64,000 nt of DNA from Pararge aegeria (taxonomy: Eukaryota; Arthropoda; Insecta; Lepidoptera; Nymphalidae): assembly GCF_905163445.1 (NCBI RefSeq), contig NC_053193.1, positions 1,922,001 to 1,986,000 of the forward strand. Reading direction: 5' to 3'. A model generated the notes under the pieces. That model was not told the origin of the DNA. It made no database searches and worked only from the letters and a program-made list of their open reading frames with translations. Below, piece after piece: positions 10,850 through 21,649 of the stretch (positions are counted from its first letter, which is position 1; each line of letters opens with the position of its first letter). The translations under genes and the position numbers were made by a program.

Positions 10850-10990
10850 AGATATTTGTGACATTTTATCCGGTTTTAGCGATCCTTGATAAGGACAATA
10901 AAGCCCCTTGATATAATATAGAGCGGAATAACATTCAGAAAGGCGATTTAGTACTGGGACCCAAACGTTTTGGGAAAGGATGTTTGATAA
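10850..10990 (+). repeat. Family E, copy 2
   Basis: Same block order as at 7700-7860 (CGCAGATATTTGTGACATTT ... AATAAAGCCCCTTGATAT ... GGGACCCAAACG). Of unknown class. Confidence 0.65.
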
Positions 10991-11139
10991 ATGTATGATG
11001 CTATTTGTCCCAACTGGTACGTTGAATCAGACATGGCTGGACAGTGGACACCTTGCCGAATGCTTTATAGAATAAATAAATAAATAAAATATAATGTTTT
11101 ATAGAATTAAATTACTTATGATGCTTTTTTATAGTATTA

Positions 11140-11322
11140 ATTCAAATTCAAAACCTCTTTATCCATGTAGGCCTATCACAGGCACTTAGCACATTATAAG
11201 GGCACGGTGATAACTTCGTTCGCGAACTTAAAACTAAAGCAACGAGGGTTCCAAACGCGCCCTGGTCCAAGAATAGCCCACAACAAACTTAGCCAGGTTT
11301 TTTTTTTATTACCATCTCATGG
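11140..11322 (-). repeat. LINE-1-like 3' UTR
   Basis: A variant LINE-1 tail with AATTCAAATTC-type repeats, 'gatccatgtaggcc'-like and 'gggttccaaacgcgccctgg' blocks, and 'aacaaacttagcc' on the plus strand. It ends at 'accatctcatgg'. Confidence 0.7.
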
Positions 11323-11333
11323 TAATTGTATCC

Positions 11334-11500
11334 CGTCAGGGGATATAATCGGGGGATATATTTTTTGTCTCCTGCCCGTGCTAGGCCTTTAGGGTCACGG
11401 GTCTCCTCCAAGAATGAGAAGGGGTTAGGCAACCACGCCGGCCCAGTAAGGAGTGGAACCTTCACATGCTACGAACATTATGGAGACTTCTCAAACATGC
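11334..11500 (-). repeat. Family F scrap followed by SINE-B 3' fragment
   Basis: Bases 11334-11382 (ggggatataatcgggggata) match family F at 37345 and 44285. Bases 11385-11500 are reverse-complement SINE-B (ggtctcctccaagaatgaga, aggggttaggc, ccggcccag). Confidence 0.6.
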
Positions 11501-11516
11501 AAGTGTACCGCCTTTT

Positions 11517-11604
11517 TGGTGGTTTGTTGGTTCCGCGATTCATGAACGATACCTTCGACGTTGATCGAAAAGTAAATATCAAAAATATTAAGCGTAAACT
11601 GTAA
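11517..11604 (+). pseudogene. LINE reverse-transcriptase C-terminal remnant
   Basis: The frame encodes LLVPRFMNDTFDV, then KNIKRKL and a stop. This corresponds to LVPRLINELPTDV ... NIKKKL at the C-terminus of the LINE ORF at 50770-51545. Only about 28 residues remain, so it is a dead fragment. Confidence 0.5.
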
Positions 11605-11948
11605 GAATATTTTTTAGCTATTTTAATTAAAATAATCTTTATCCTTACAAACTTTTAGCACTCCATCTTTCATCCGTTCAGATTATTTGGCTGCGTTACC
11701 CTAAAAAAGAAAATAACCGATTTTCCGCAAGCATAACTTCACTTTTTATGTAGAATCTGTAGTAATTTTTCTTGTTACTTAATAAAAGCAATTTCGTATT
11801 CATGATGATTTTGTTCTCTTTTCACGATATACATCTCTGTAATTTATATTATTTCGGATATATGTTGAGAACAGTATAATATACTGTACACTGTGTACTG
11901 TTGATACCGTCTAGCTACGTCTAGCGTAGACAAATAAAATAGATCGAA

Positions 11949-12078
11949 TAATCTTGCCGGCTTCTTCTCGGTAGAATCTGCCTTCCGAAGCGGTGGTAGA
12001 GTCACTATAAACAGACATACTTGATGTTTCAAAAGGGCCTTAAATTAGGCCTACTGGACATAAATGAATTTTGAATTT
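11949..12078 (+). repeat. LINE-2 3' end
   Basis: TTGCCGGCTTCTTCTCGGTA, CTTCCGAAGCGGTGGTAGAG, ATACTTGATGTTTCAAAAG and the ATAAATGAATTTTGAATTTT tail are present in order. Confidence 0.85.
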
Positions 12079-12093
12079 TTAAATATTTTTGAA

Positions 12094-12250
12094 TTATATA
12101 CTTTTATTGCACACCACAAAAAGTACGTAAAAAAATAAAAGTACAACAAAACAAAGTATACAATTTAACGGCCTTATCGCTTCATAGCGATTTCTTTCAC
12201 GCAACCAATGGCGAAGAAAACAAATAAACAAAATAGGTAGGTGGTGCATA
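12094..12250 (-). repeat. LINE-3 3' end
   Basis: The plus strand shows 'acttttattgcacaccac', 'cggccttatcgcttcatagc' and 'cgcaaccaatggcg', the mirror of the other LINE-3 copies. The hairpin stem ATCGCT/AGCGAT is intact with loop ATGA. Confidence 0.8.
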
Positions 12251-13011
12251 TATACATATACCCATTAGAAAAATATTTCATTACTTAAATAAATATATAT
12301 AATTTATATAAAACCATACTTGAGTATGTGAAGTGATGTGTTTAAAATAGTAAAAAAACCCACCTTTTTGAACTGAAATGGTAACAATGTTGGTTGGCGT
12401 CTGATATAATGTTATGGTTTTATTATATAATAATTGTATATCTCATCTTATTTTACTCTAAAACTGTTAAAATCAATTTCCGTGCGTTTGTGCAATAACC
12501 GAAGATGGCTTAAACGGTTTCAGTGTGAGATTCTTTAAGTACCGTGGAGGTACAATAAGAACATTTTTTGCTAATTCTAAACCTAAGGGCGTAAATCAGG
12601 GAATGGAAGTTCATACGAAAGTCTATAATTTTTCAAGTTTCCATGGACTTTGGTGTTGGGCTTCAAAAGTTGGTTAAAATAAAGAAATACGTGTATCACA
12701 GTATTTGAAAATGCTACCCCTAAAAGTGGTTAAAGAGTAAAAAAGTTTCATATTTCAATGCTCACATGGTTCTGGCATTTTGACTATAAATCATTGCTCT
12801 TAGCTAAGATGTGCCTACAGCCAGATTTAAAGTAATCGTAGAATTTTGTTTTATTCTCTCGTAATATCAGAAATTTTACGCAGACAAAGTTGTTAGCATT
12901 TGCTAATAGTAATTTAAACCTTAGTGGATATTTGTAAGTGACTCATTCATTTCAAAACAATTTCATCGTGAAATGTTCCGATTTAGCTCCAATCAGCGTT
13001 GTCATCGTTGT
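12251..13011. other. Unassigned
   Basis: No repeat family or convincing frame was seen. Confidence 0.45.
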
Positions 13012-13341
13012 TTAGAGAAAATATAGCTTTGAACGTTTCTTTCGATCACCATCCGTTGGATGGGCATAAAACGCAATATTATCATACAAAACACCAGTAA
13101 AGATTGGAAAGCCATCCGCCAGGCACGTCTCCGGATCGGCGCAGGCTGTAACGGGTTTTATTTTCCGGAAAATTGGCGAGTCATAATAATACGCTGACTC
13201 GTAAATAAGGATCGACATTGGCTCTCGAGGAATTCTTTTTACGCCGCGTTTCACTGTTACAGATATATGGCTGCGCAGTGCCAAAAGCGTAAGCGTGCAG
13301 CGGATTTTATGTTCATGATTTTCGCCTTGTACAGTAAAATT
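13012..13341 (-). CDS. Candidate exon or gene fragment, unknown product
   Basis: The minus strand is open for about 109 codons, ending in a TAA at 13012-13014. There is no in-frame ATG near the start of the open region, which is closed upstream by a stop at 13342-13344. A fragment or an internal/terminal exon is therefore likelier than a complete gene; an AG following TACA at about 13330 is a possible but weak splice acceptor. The sequence is more CpG-rich than its surroundings. The peptide has a Tyr-rich patch (YESAYYYDSP) and two Cys in ADPETCLADG with a nearby CADP, and ends DRKKRSKLYFL. I do not recognise the family. It could also be an old retroelement fragment. Confidence 0.3.
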   Translation of the reverse strand, partial: NFTVQGENHEHKIRCTLTLLALRSHISVTVKRGVKRIPREPMSILIYESAYYYDSPIFRKIKPVTACADPETCLADGFPIFTGVLYDNIAFYAHPTDGDRKKRSKLYFL

Positions 13342-14299
13342 TTATTTTTTACCTGATTGAGCCATTTGTCAGACTGACCTAGAAGGAAGGGTAGATAATG
13401 TTTTTCAGGTGCATATATCTTTATTTTAAGTACTCTGAATTTTTGAAGCTGGTTAATTCATGATTATCCATACCTGGTTGCTGGTCACGGAAACGCCGCG
13501 TCTAATTTGCGGTTTTTGCGTCCAATATTGCGTCCTGAGTCCAACAAATCACAAGAGTTTTCTTCAAACGCGTCTTTCTTGTAGTTGTTTTATAGGCGCA
13601 AACTTGGACGCCGCTAAATACAAAGATTGGACACTGCGATTTGGCCTTTAATCCTTGGCTGGTTATTTTTATACTCTTATAATTTTCTCGCCCATCAACC
13701 CACATTGGAGCACCACGGTGAGTCTATACTTTAAAACGTCTGTCCTATGAGGCCTGTGCTGATAATGATAATAATTTTTTTGCCTGAATAGGTACAGTGC
13801 AAATTGTATGTTTGTAATTGTACATGTGTAATGTATTCAAAATTCCTTTATTTTAAGTACGCCTAATATAAGGACTTTTAAAAGCAAGAAACTCAGCTTT
13901 CGCTTTTAAAACATAATTTTAACAACAATTGTATCTTACGGGAGATGAAAGGGGAGCAGTGTGTTTCGAAGCAAACTAGTCATTAAGATATTCATCAATC
14001 TTCATTACGCACGCTCTATTAAGTATCCGCTTGTTCTTCATTACTATGAGCAATATACAGTATGATATTCGATCTTATTTATTGGAGACATATTTTATAT
14101 CTTGTTTATGTATGGGCCTTTGCATAATAATGCAACGAATCTTGTATATCTAGGAATTATTGCAATAGTCATTTATTGAGAACTAGCTAATACCAGCGAA
14201 TATTTTTTTTCTATTTATTTTAAAGTATGCGTGGTCAGTTTGTTACTTAAAGAAAGAGAAGCAGTTATATTTGGAAAAAAAAGTATATATAAATAGTAA
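13342..14299. other. Unassigned, with overlapping chance ORFs
   Basis: Short open frames on both strands at 13460-13705 overlap one another and show no motif. No repeats were identified. Confidence 0.4.
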
Positions 14300-14548
14300 A
14301 GAAATATACTACTACGAGAATACACACATCGCCATCTAGCCCCAAAGTAATCGTAGCTTGTGTCATGGGTACTACTCTTAAGATGACTGATGACTATTAT
14401 TATAAATAATGTACATAAATATTTTTAATATACATATAAACACCCAGACACTGAAATACATTCATGTTCATCACACAAACTTTTTCCAGTTGTAGGAATC
14501 GAACCCAAGGACATGTACTCAGAAAGCAGGCTCACTGCGCCAGTCGAC
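14300..14548 (-). repeat. SINE-A, near full length
   Basis: From 'tactactacgagaatacaca' through 'acacccagacactgaaat' to the head complement (atcgaacccaagg, cagaaagcaggctcactgcg) the whole SINE-A is present in reverse. Confidence 0.85.
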
Positions 14549-14711
14549 AAAAAATATTATTTAGAAGTAGTTTGATTTTATCTTTACTTTTTGTTTAATT
14601 TAAATCCAAGTATAGTAGACATACTTTGGGTTGTAGCTTAGAACAAAACTTGTTATTACTTATATTTAGATCTACTTTTAGTTATTACCTGTTTTGTGCA
14701 CCTACTAACAA

Positions 14712-14975
14712 CTAGCGGACCCGCGTGACTTCGTCCGCGAATGAGCCGACTTAAAAAAATATTCGTAAGTTGTCGCGGACTGTTTTATAGAACTATAAAG
14801 AAACAACAACTCCGATATACTTACCGTTTGGCGTAATGTTTACCGTTCATGCATCGCACGCATCGGAATCTCTCAATAACGATATTTTTTGCAGTTTTTG
14901 CGAGATTCCGAGATTCCAAAAAACCGCGCAAAAAATATCGTTTTTGAAGAGTCCGATACGTGCGATTTTTTTGAG

Positions 14976-15015
<40 letters not shown>

Positions 15016-15165
15016 CGATAAAAAACGAATAAAATGACATCCTAGCTAGATCGATTTATCGCCCCCGAAACCCCCTGTATACTAAATTTCATGAAAATGT
15101 TGGAGCCGATTACGAGATTCCAATTATATATATACAAGAATTGCTCGTTTAAAGATATAAGATAA
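14712..15165 (+). repeat. Family J/K element containing a foldback
   Basis: The head ACCCGCGTGACTTCGTCCGC and the end (CTAGCTAGATCGATTTATCG, CCCCCTGTATACTAAATTTC, CCGATTACGAGATTCCAATT) match the copy at 48298-48490. About 250 bp between them is absent there and contains an inverted repeat (14853-14893 against 14928-14966) plus a long TA run. Confidence 0.65.
14978..15012. repeat. (TA)n microsatellite
   Basis: An uninterrupted TA dinucleotide run of more than 30 bases. Confidence 0.95.
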
Positions 15166-15284
15166 ATAAATAAAGTAGTAGAGCTTGTACTTGTTGGGTA
15201 GTTCCATAAGTAATTATGTGTGTACCTACATTTGGTCTCATATTAAATCAGTCTGTTATCCACTGCCTGGTTTTATTGCGTTTT

Positions 15285-15445
15285 ACGGAACTGTACTAAC
15301 TTGTCATACTTTTTTCTGCTGCAAAACAGCATTCCAGTCTGAAGGCCATGGTTCCGGTGTGATTCCAGGCGCAAGAGGCTTAACACCTACGCTTTCGGTT
15401 GATGGACACAGATGGAACGTTTTAGAACGTATTCCTTGCACGACC
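15285..15445 (-). repeat. Family L fragment
   Basis: Read on the minus strand it shares GCGTAGGTGTTAAGCCTC, CACACCGG and CTTCAGACTGGAATGCTG with copies at 18595, 34280, 44190 and 61755. It is a non-coding dispersed repeat, class not determined. Confidence 0.55.
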
Positions 15446-15553
15446 TGCAAATGCTCTGTATTTAGTCGATGGTTTTAGACTTTCTATCAGGTGAGCCGTC
15501 TGCTTGGTAAGTCAACTATCACTTCTTATTACACGGTAGTAATACACTAAAGT

Positions 15554-15975
15554 CAAAGTCAAAGTCAAAGTCAAAAATATCTTTATTCAAGTAGGCCCAT
15601 AGGTGGCACTTCTGATGCGTACATAGGAATTACACGGTAGTGAGATGATGGCGATAACTACATTCGTAAACATAAAACTAAAGCTACGAGGGTTCCAAAC
15701 GCGTCCTGGTCTAAGAAGAAGCCCAAAACAAACTTAGCCGGGTGTTTTTTTTTGTTATCACCATCTCACAATGTCATTTTAAATTATTAGAAGAGCAACC
15801 TGGTTAGAGCAATAATTTACACCCAAGCTTTTTATCGATTACGTAGTCCTTTATACTATAAAAGGAACTTTTCAAGAGACATCTCCAAGATGTCAATTGG
15901 TAGTTTATTGTAGAATTGTATGCATTTTCCTTTAAACGAATTATGAATTTTATGTAACCTAGTATATTGTTGTGC
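15554..15975 (-). repeat. LINE-1 3' end with C-terminal coding remnant
   Basis: The plus strand begins with (gtcaaa)n, then the UTR (aatatctttattcaagtagg, gagatgatggcgataac, ggttccaaacgcgtcctgg). The complement of the last coding region follows, with blocks identical to those near 45040-45140, for example caagatgtcaattggtagtt. Confidence 0.85.
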
Positions 15976-16427
15976 AACAAAAAGCTACTACTTAAATTTA
16001 CGCATCACTACCTAGATACTCTTTGATGCAAAGGTGTTAAATAACAGATGAAACACAGCCTTCAGCAGGCCGCAAAGTTCACACCTTTGTGGATCGTGAC
16101 TACAACGAGCATAAAATATCGCATCGTACAAGATTAATAATTACTGAAAAAAAGCTCATTTCCATAAACAGTCTATTACCATTTTTAAAAAACTTGTCAA
16201 AGATCATTTTTTGTCTGCATCAGCGGATCTTTAACTTGCCTATTCCCTTCTGTTTTATTTGTGGTTTGACAATATTGTATATATTTATTTATTATTGATA
16301 TTAATTATATAGGTATATATTAATTATTATCACTATCTATATATTTTATTGTAAGTTTGTTATATGTACATATTATATTTGTATATATAGGTTTATGCAT
16401 GTTTATTTGCAACACAGTACAGTTAAA
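15976..16427. other. Unassigned AT-rich sequence
   Basis: Nothing was recognised except that the last 100 bases may be the diverged upstream part of the following LINE-3 copy. Confidence 0.4.
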
Positions 16428-16604
16428 TGCACCACCTACCTCTCTTCTTGAGCTGTTTTTAACGCCTTTGGTTGCCTGGAAGAGATCGCTATGTAGCGAT
16501 AAGGCCGCCAAATTGTATACCTTTTGTTAAATTTTTACTGTTAATTTGTTATGTTTATGTGGTGTACAATAAAAGTGTATTCATTCATTCATTCATTCAT
16601 TCAA
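16428..16604 (+). repeat. LINE-3 3' end, best preserved copy
   Basis: The sequence runs GCACCACCTACCTCTCTTCT, TTGGTTGCCTGGAAGAG, ATCGCT-ATGT-AGCGAT, AAGGCCGCCAAATTGTATAC, GTGTACAATAAAAGTG and an (ATTC)n tail. It is the reference copy for the family here. Confidence 0.9.
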
Positions 16605-17105
16605 AATAGCGTTTTTACACAAAGATTACACAGTTGTTTGCAAAACGGTACTTACGGAGTTGCACGACAAAGTTTCCTACCTCCTCTATTCAAGAGGCAG
16701 CTTTTTGACAATTCAGAAGCACTTGTAAATAAGTGTCCATTTAAATAAACTGAAGAGATTCAGTTGAGGTTTAACTGCACACTTATAAAACTTTTTGCAT
16801 AATCTTTTGTATAAATAGTCATACTCTTGTTCCTAGTTTTGTCATCAATGTTTCTATTAATTTTATAAATGATTTACTTGTTTGCTTGTGTGTTTGTAAT
16901 TGATATACTCTGTAAATCTGTGTAATTGATATTTCAGGAATAATATATCAGTCTGAAAAGTAGTAGAAAATAATTGTAAAATTTATCTGATTATTCATTT
17001 CAACGATGTTTATTGAACGGTTACCGTGAAATCGTATCTCGGCGCGGAACTAATACATATTTTAAGACGGCTTTAGGTAACAAGATGGATCTAAATGTGT
17101 TAGGG
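16605..17105. other. Unassigned
   Basis: A short ORF at 16551-16748 begins inside the LINE-3 tail and is not credible as a gene. No other feature was seen. Confidence 0.4.
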
Positions 17106-17182
17106 CAAAGTTCGACTAACTCCGTTATCTTTGGAAAGGGAAATTCGGGTGGAAATTTCTAAATAAACTTTAATAATTTGAC
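17106..17182 (+). repeat. Local repeat, copy 1
   Basis: AAGTTCGACTAACTCCGTTA, TCTTTGGAAAGGGAAATTC and AATAAACTTTAATAATT recur, slightly altered, at 18006-18084. Confidence 0.7.
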
Positions 17183-18005
17183 TTAGTTTGTTCGTAGGCT
17201 TTATAAGTTTTTAGGCCTTACCTAAACTTTATGGTAATTCAATAGACCCAATTTAGTAGTCTGCTTATATGGCAACGTAAAGGAACGTTAACTCGATTGG
17301 GGGGATACATCTAACACTATTAGACATAAATTATTATAAAGCTATTTGAAACTCACTCAACCAGGATTCAAATTTGGAACTGGACAAAGCCAATACGAAC
17401 AAAGTGCCCGAAAAAAAGAACTATTTAACAATAATTTAGACAACCTTCCTAGACAAGCTTTCTTTGAAGAGATCGCATAAAAGTTCTACATTTAAGGACG
17501 CCTCTAAGTAACAGGATTGTTCTTACCCCAGTTTTTAAAACACTGATCAAGCCAAGTTAGCCTATTAGTCATGATCACTTTTGAATTGGGTTTCTAGTAC
17601 GAGTACCGTAAATTCTGCAAATTGGATTGCAATGTGTAGCCCAGTTGCAACGACGCAAATTAATTGATTGCGTTGTTTAAGGAACGTAGATTCAAGTCGA
17701 TAACTAGAGGTTTAACTTTACCTTTTCCTAATGCTTAGAAATCGTTGCACACGCAATGATAATGATTAGCACTAGCTATGATATTATTATTTTTTTTTTT
17801 TATTACATTTTAACGTAACATTTTAAAGTACGATTTTTTAATCGTAGTTTTTAAAAATAGGTTTATAGACTTTAACTTTATTTTATTTTATATAACCAGT
17901 TAAAAGATTTTCTTTTTTCCTTTCTGAATGTTCTATAAAAGTCTTATTAATTGCTTGTCCTCTGTCGAATTGATCAGCCTTTAAAATACTGGGGCTGAAT
18001 ATGTT
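17183..18005. other. Unassigned
   Basis: No gene or known repeat. A poly(T) run lies at about 17791-17801. Confidence 0.4.
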
Positions 18006-18084
18006 CGGACGAAGTTCGACTAACTCCCTTATCTTTGGCAAGGGAAATTTGCGTGGAAATTCCCGAATAAACTTTTATAATTCC
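18006..18084 (+). repeat. Local repeat, copy 2
   Basis: AAGTTCGACTAACTCCCTTA ... GGCAAGGGAAATTTG ... AATAAACTTTTATAATT, in the same orientation and 900 bp from copy 1. Confidence 0.7.
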
Positions 18085-18594
18085 ACTAGAGTTATCTTCA
18101 CGCCGATCTGTCCCTTGGATCGTTGAGTCTTTATTGTGGGGTTTCGTTTCCCACAACCATTTCCTTGGTAGCCCTGCGGAAAAGATAAAAATGTTACCAG
18201 TCGTTTTTCGATATCAGTTATTTACTTCTACAATGGTACTTGGTTTATTTGTTGGATTGAAGAGAATTATATAGGTACCCCAGTTACGGTCCATTGTGTT
18301 AATATGTATCTAATTGCACCAACTATTCATTGGGAAGAAATATTAAATGTAAAGTGAAAAATAGTAGATAGTTTGTTAAATAAGAAGCACCTAATATAGA
18401 GAAAAGCACGCGGTGCGGCAGCGGTATCAATTCAATGGAATGCAGCAGAAAAAAAAATTGGATAGATAGATACCCATCTACTTAATTTGATCAGTTGATT
18501 ATTTAGTAGTAATTGACGGACCCCACAGATGGCGTAACGGATGGTGAGCAGAATACCATCTCCTCTGAATAGAGCAACTCTTGGCAAGATATGC
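18085..18594. other. Unassigned
   Basis: Only a short piece at about 18515-18560 (gacggaccccacagatggcg) resembles a lepidopteran retroelement end. Nothing else was recognised. Confidence 0.35.
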
Positions 18595-18690
18595 AAATAA
18601 CTAGTCCTTCAAAGTGCCGCCCCAAGTCTATAAACGTGAGGCGTAGGTGTTAGCCACGCGCTTCAGTCCGGAGTACAGCACAAAAATAAG
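18595..18690 (+). repeat. Family L fragment
   Basis: AAAGTGCCGCCCCAAGTCTA, GAGGCGTAGGTGTTAG and CGCTTCAGTCCGGAGTACAG match family L. Confidence 0.55.
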
Positions 18691-19296
18691 CAAAGAGTTA
18701 GTACTTTCCGGGATAAATTCTGACACACAGAGCTCAACTAATTCTACCGACTCTATCAATTTCTAGTGTAGTAAACTTCATTTAATTTAAACATACGTTA
18801 ATATATAACATATATTCAAAAAAAAAAATTTGGCTATTATAACTTAGATTAATTGCAAACCCACTAAAAATCTTAAAACCCGAATTTAGCAAGAAATAGT
18901 GGGAAAATCCTTAAGTGCACGCCTCATAATCTCATTCGTTACAATAAAATGGAGATTATTTGTAAATTTGTAAAAGTATTCATTATTAAACTGCATCTAA
19001 TTATACCGTGAAAAGTAATAGGCTTCTATTCCTCAAAATACCTGTAAAAAATAACCAACTTGATAAGTGAAGTATTTCGCTCGTTATCGTGACCACAAGA
19101 TACGGGATTCGCACATACAGACACACGGACGCCCAAGACAGAACTTTCTTAAACATTTTTTTAATTAGTTTAAATAATAAAAAGAGATTTAAAAATATCA
19201 TGAGTATTAAAACTAGTATTTTTTCTCAACATTTGTCTATTTATATTCACTTATAAAAGCAATAAAGAATAAAAAAGTGACATTTTAAGTTGGAGA
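18691..19296. other. Unassigned AT-rich sequence
   Basis: The minus-strand 66-codon ORF at 19001-19201 is hydrophobic but AT-driven and has no motif. No repeat was found. Confidence 0.4.
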
Positions 19297-19341
19297 ATTA
19301 CTGTCAGTTTACGCACTCGGTGTGCGTAAACTGACAGTAAT
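19297..19341. repeat. Perfect hairpin, 20-bp arms
   Basis: The arms ATTACTGTCAGTTTACGCAC (19297-19316) and its exact complement (19322-19341) are separated by the 5-nt loop TCGGT. No terminator-like T run follows and no gene adjoins it. Confidence 0.95.
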
Positions 19342-19584
19342 ACCCACCTCAACGCTTCGCTTATGAGGCGTGCAATAAATATTTTCTGCAACATTTTTAA
19401 GTAGGTGCCAACTTAGAGTTAACTAGAATTGAACACGATCTATCCGAAGGAGGCCGTTACCACGACTTCTGAACATATTAAAATTATTTTATATTATAAC
19501 AATTATTTTAATTATTTATTCACAATATATTTATAATAATATAGTTTTTGTAAGACAACCTATTAATCTTTATAAACAAAAAGA

Positions 19585-19860
19585 GGCTATAAACAGTCGA
19601 CGTACAAGAAATGGTCATAAATTAGTGTCATCTGGACATCGTCTGCGAAGAGTACCTACAGAGATCATTTGTGAGATTAAGTATATGCTTTTATATGAAT
19701 CCTAAAGTTAATTTTGACCTACCATTGCAAAAGTTTAAAGAATATGTCAAAACATATTTTTATGTCGGCTTCTTCTCGGTAGAATCTGTCTTCCGCACCG
19801 GTGGTAGCAGACATGCTTGACAATTCAAAAGTGCTTATAATAAAAATAATCATTTTAAGA
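19585..19860 (+). pseudogene. LINE-2 C-terminal remnant with internal deletion
   Basis: It codes for RNGHKLVSSGHRLRRVPTEI and, in a shifted frame, NPKVNFDLPLQKFKEYVKTY, which matches the LINE-2 remnant at 44365-44544. It then jumps directly into the 3' UTR (GTCGGCTTCTTCTCGGTAGA), so the last codons and proximal UTR were deleted. It is frameshifted and dead. Confidence 0.65.
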
Positions 19861-19870
19861 ATTTTTTTAG

Positions 19871-19990
19871 TCGTCATCATCATCGACCCAATACCCGCCC
19901 GATAACTTAGAAAGTTAAAGATGCTGGGATTCGAACCCCTTCGAAAGTGTGAAGTGAAGTCGAAGTCCTACCCACTGGGCTTTCACTGCT
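19871..19990 (-). repeat. SINE-B with large internal deletion
   Basis: The 3' end (catcatcatcgacccaatac) is joined closely to the head (gctgggattcgaaccc, ctacccactgggctttcact); the central body is missing. Confidence 0.75.
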
Positions 19991-20414
19991 TTTATTATTA
20001 CTTATTAAAGTTGCACATCTCAGCCTTCAGTCAGTACAGTCTTTGCACAATAAAGTATTTCAGTAATAAATCAGGGTATAATTCAATATAATAAACTTTC
20101 CAGACTTATGAATACTTCAATCTTAATGAGTTGAAATTTAGCTCACACTGATTGGCTCTGACAAAACCAAAATTAATTTTAATTTCTGTTTCTAATTTTT
20201 GTTTCAATAAGAATTTTAATTTATACTTATACCCTAAAGCTACACTATATAATAAATACTCTAAGCTAAACTTTTTAAAACTTATTAGAACTTGTAACTC
20301 CTTTAATTAATAGGAAATTTAATCTTCTTCATTAACAATGTAGCTCTTTGTACTGACTGACAGACAAAAAGGTGGGAGTTGTTGTATTTATTTCTAGCAA
20401 AATAATGGGTGCAA

Positions 20415-20860
20415 TTCACAATTGTGTGCGTGTAACCTTTACCGCGTAAGCGCTATTGAAGTAAAACTTTTTTAATAATTTATTGATGAAAAAGTAAAAT
20501 GTTCCTGGGGCCCCGCCATTTCATTTTATATTCTTTTTAAAATTCATTAATATCACTTTCATTTGTTAAATAGAATAATGGAGAGTAGAAAATTGAAGAT
20601 TAGATCAGCGCATGTCAGTATAACCTTGTCATTGAATATTATAGAATGTCGCAATCGTCAGAAAATTTGTTAATAATTTATTTATAAGAAAAGTAATAAA
20701 TAAACAAGTATATTTAGAGATTTTCAAAATACTATGCAATTTAAATATTTTTTTTAAAACTGTTGAATTTTTATACACTTTGCTATTTACAATTGATCCA
20801 TTTGAAGATATTGGAAATAAATAATCCCAATTGATTATGATATTTGCCACTAGCTAGAGT
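20415..20860 (+). repeat. Family H, copy 1
   Basis: A block of about 430 bp is present in inverted orientation at 46728-47150. Shared words include GTGTGTGCG, ATTGAAGTAAAACTTTT, GTAAAATGTTCCTGG, ATTCAATGACA-type sequence and TAAACAAGTATATTTAGAGA. There is no ORF and no terminal repeat, so the class is unknown. Confidence 0.7.
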
Positions 20861-21649
20861 ATTATTTTTTAGTCACAGTGGTGGATATACATTTGAATAT
20901 TCTTCGACAACTTAACTAATAACAATCAGTGGTCATGGTAACCAAAGCCATTCTAAAATACATCAAAGAGGTTATTATCTATAAACCTGACTGAACACTC
21001 CCCGTCACGATGATTTAGAGGTCTAACCACAGATCTGATTGACTCCTATCATCTTAAGCAGTTTTAATAATCTAGACTGTGGTAAAAATAATAATCTAGG
21101 CTGTGCCTTCGTAAAAAAATCTGCCTCCATGTAATCTGTTTCCTTGTAACATACCAAATAGCGGAAACTACACAGACGACTGACGTAAGCCATACTTCCG
21201 TCAGAAAAAAATCTAAGTTACTCCCTTGTCGCGCTTTTACGCGCGCTCTTTAGTTTTACGTCAAAAATAATATTAAGAATACATAAAAGTTCTCTCACAT
21301 AGATTCTTACATAAACACGCTTAGTAAAAAGCACTAAACCTGCTTACGCGTGGTTAGAAACTGTTTCCTTGTAGATAGGTACGCTCTAAGCCAATGATTT
21401 CCTTTAAAAACTTTTCTGCTGACCGCTTCCTTACTTTTAAGGGGAAATGGTTTTAAAATATAGTCTTAAACTGTACGGAATAGTACGTTAATAGAAAGAT
21501 GTAAAAGGATTTGTTTTGCTGAAGGTTAAAATTTCGCTTTGCTAAAGCGAGATTTTACACAACGGTTTTAAATAGACCGCGTCACTTGCAGGCTCTTGTC
21601 TTAATGTGCTTGTTTACTTTTTATTCAATTACAGCCCGTTGCTGGCAGA
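20861..21649. other. Unassigned
   Basis: No credible gene or repeat. There is a small palindromic patch at 21530-21552 (aaatttcgctttgctaaagcga). Confidence 0.4.

Noticed and set aside
19297..19341. Transcription terminator
   Set aside because: The sequence is eukaryotic, with no adjacent gene and no following T run.
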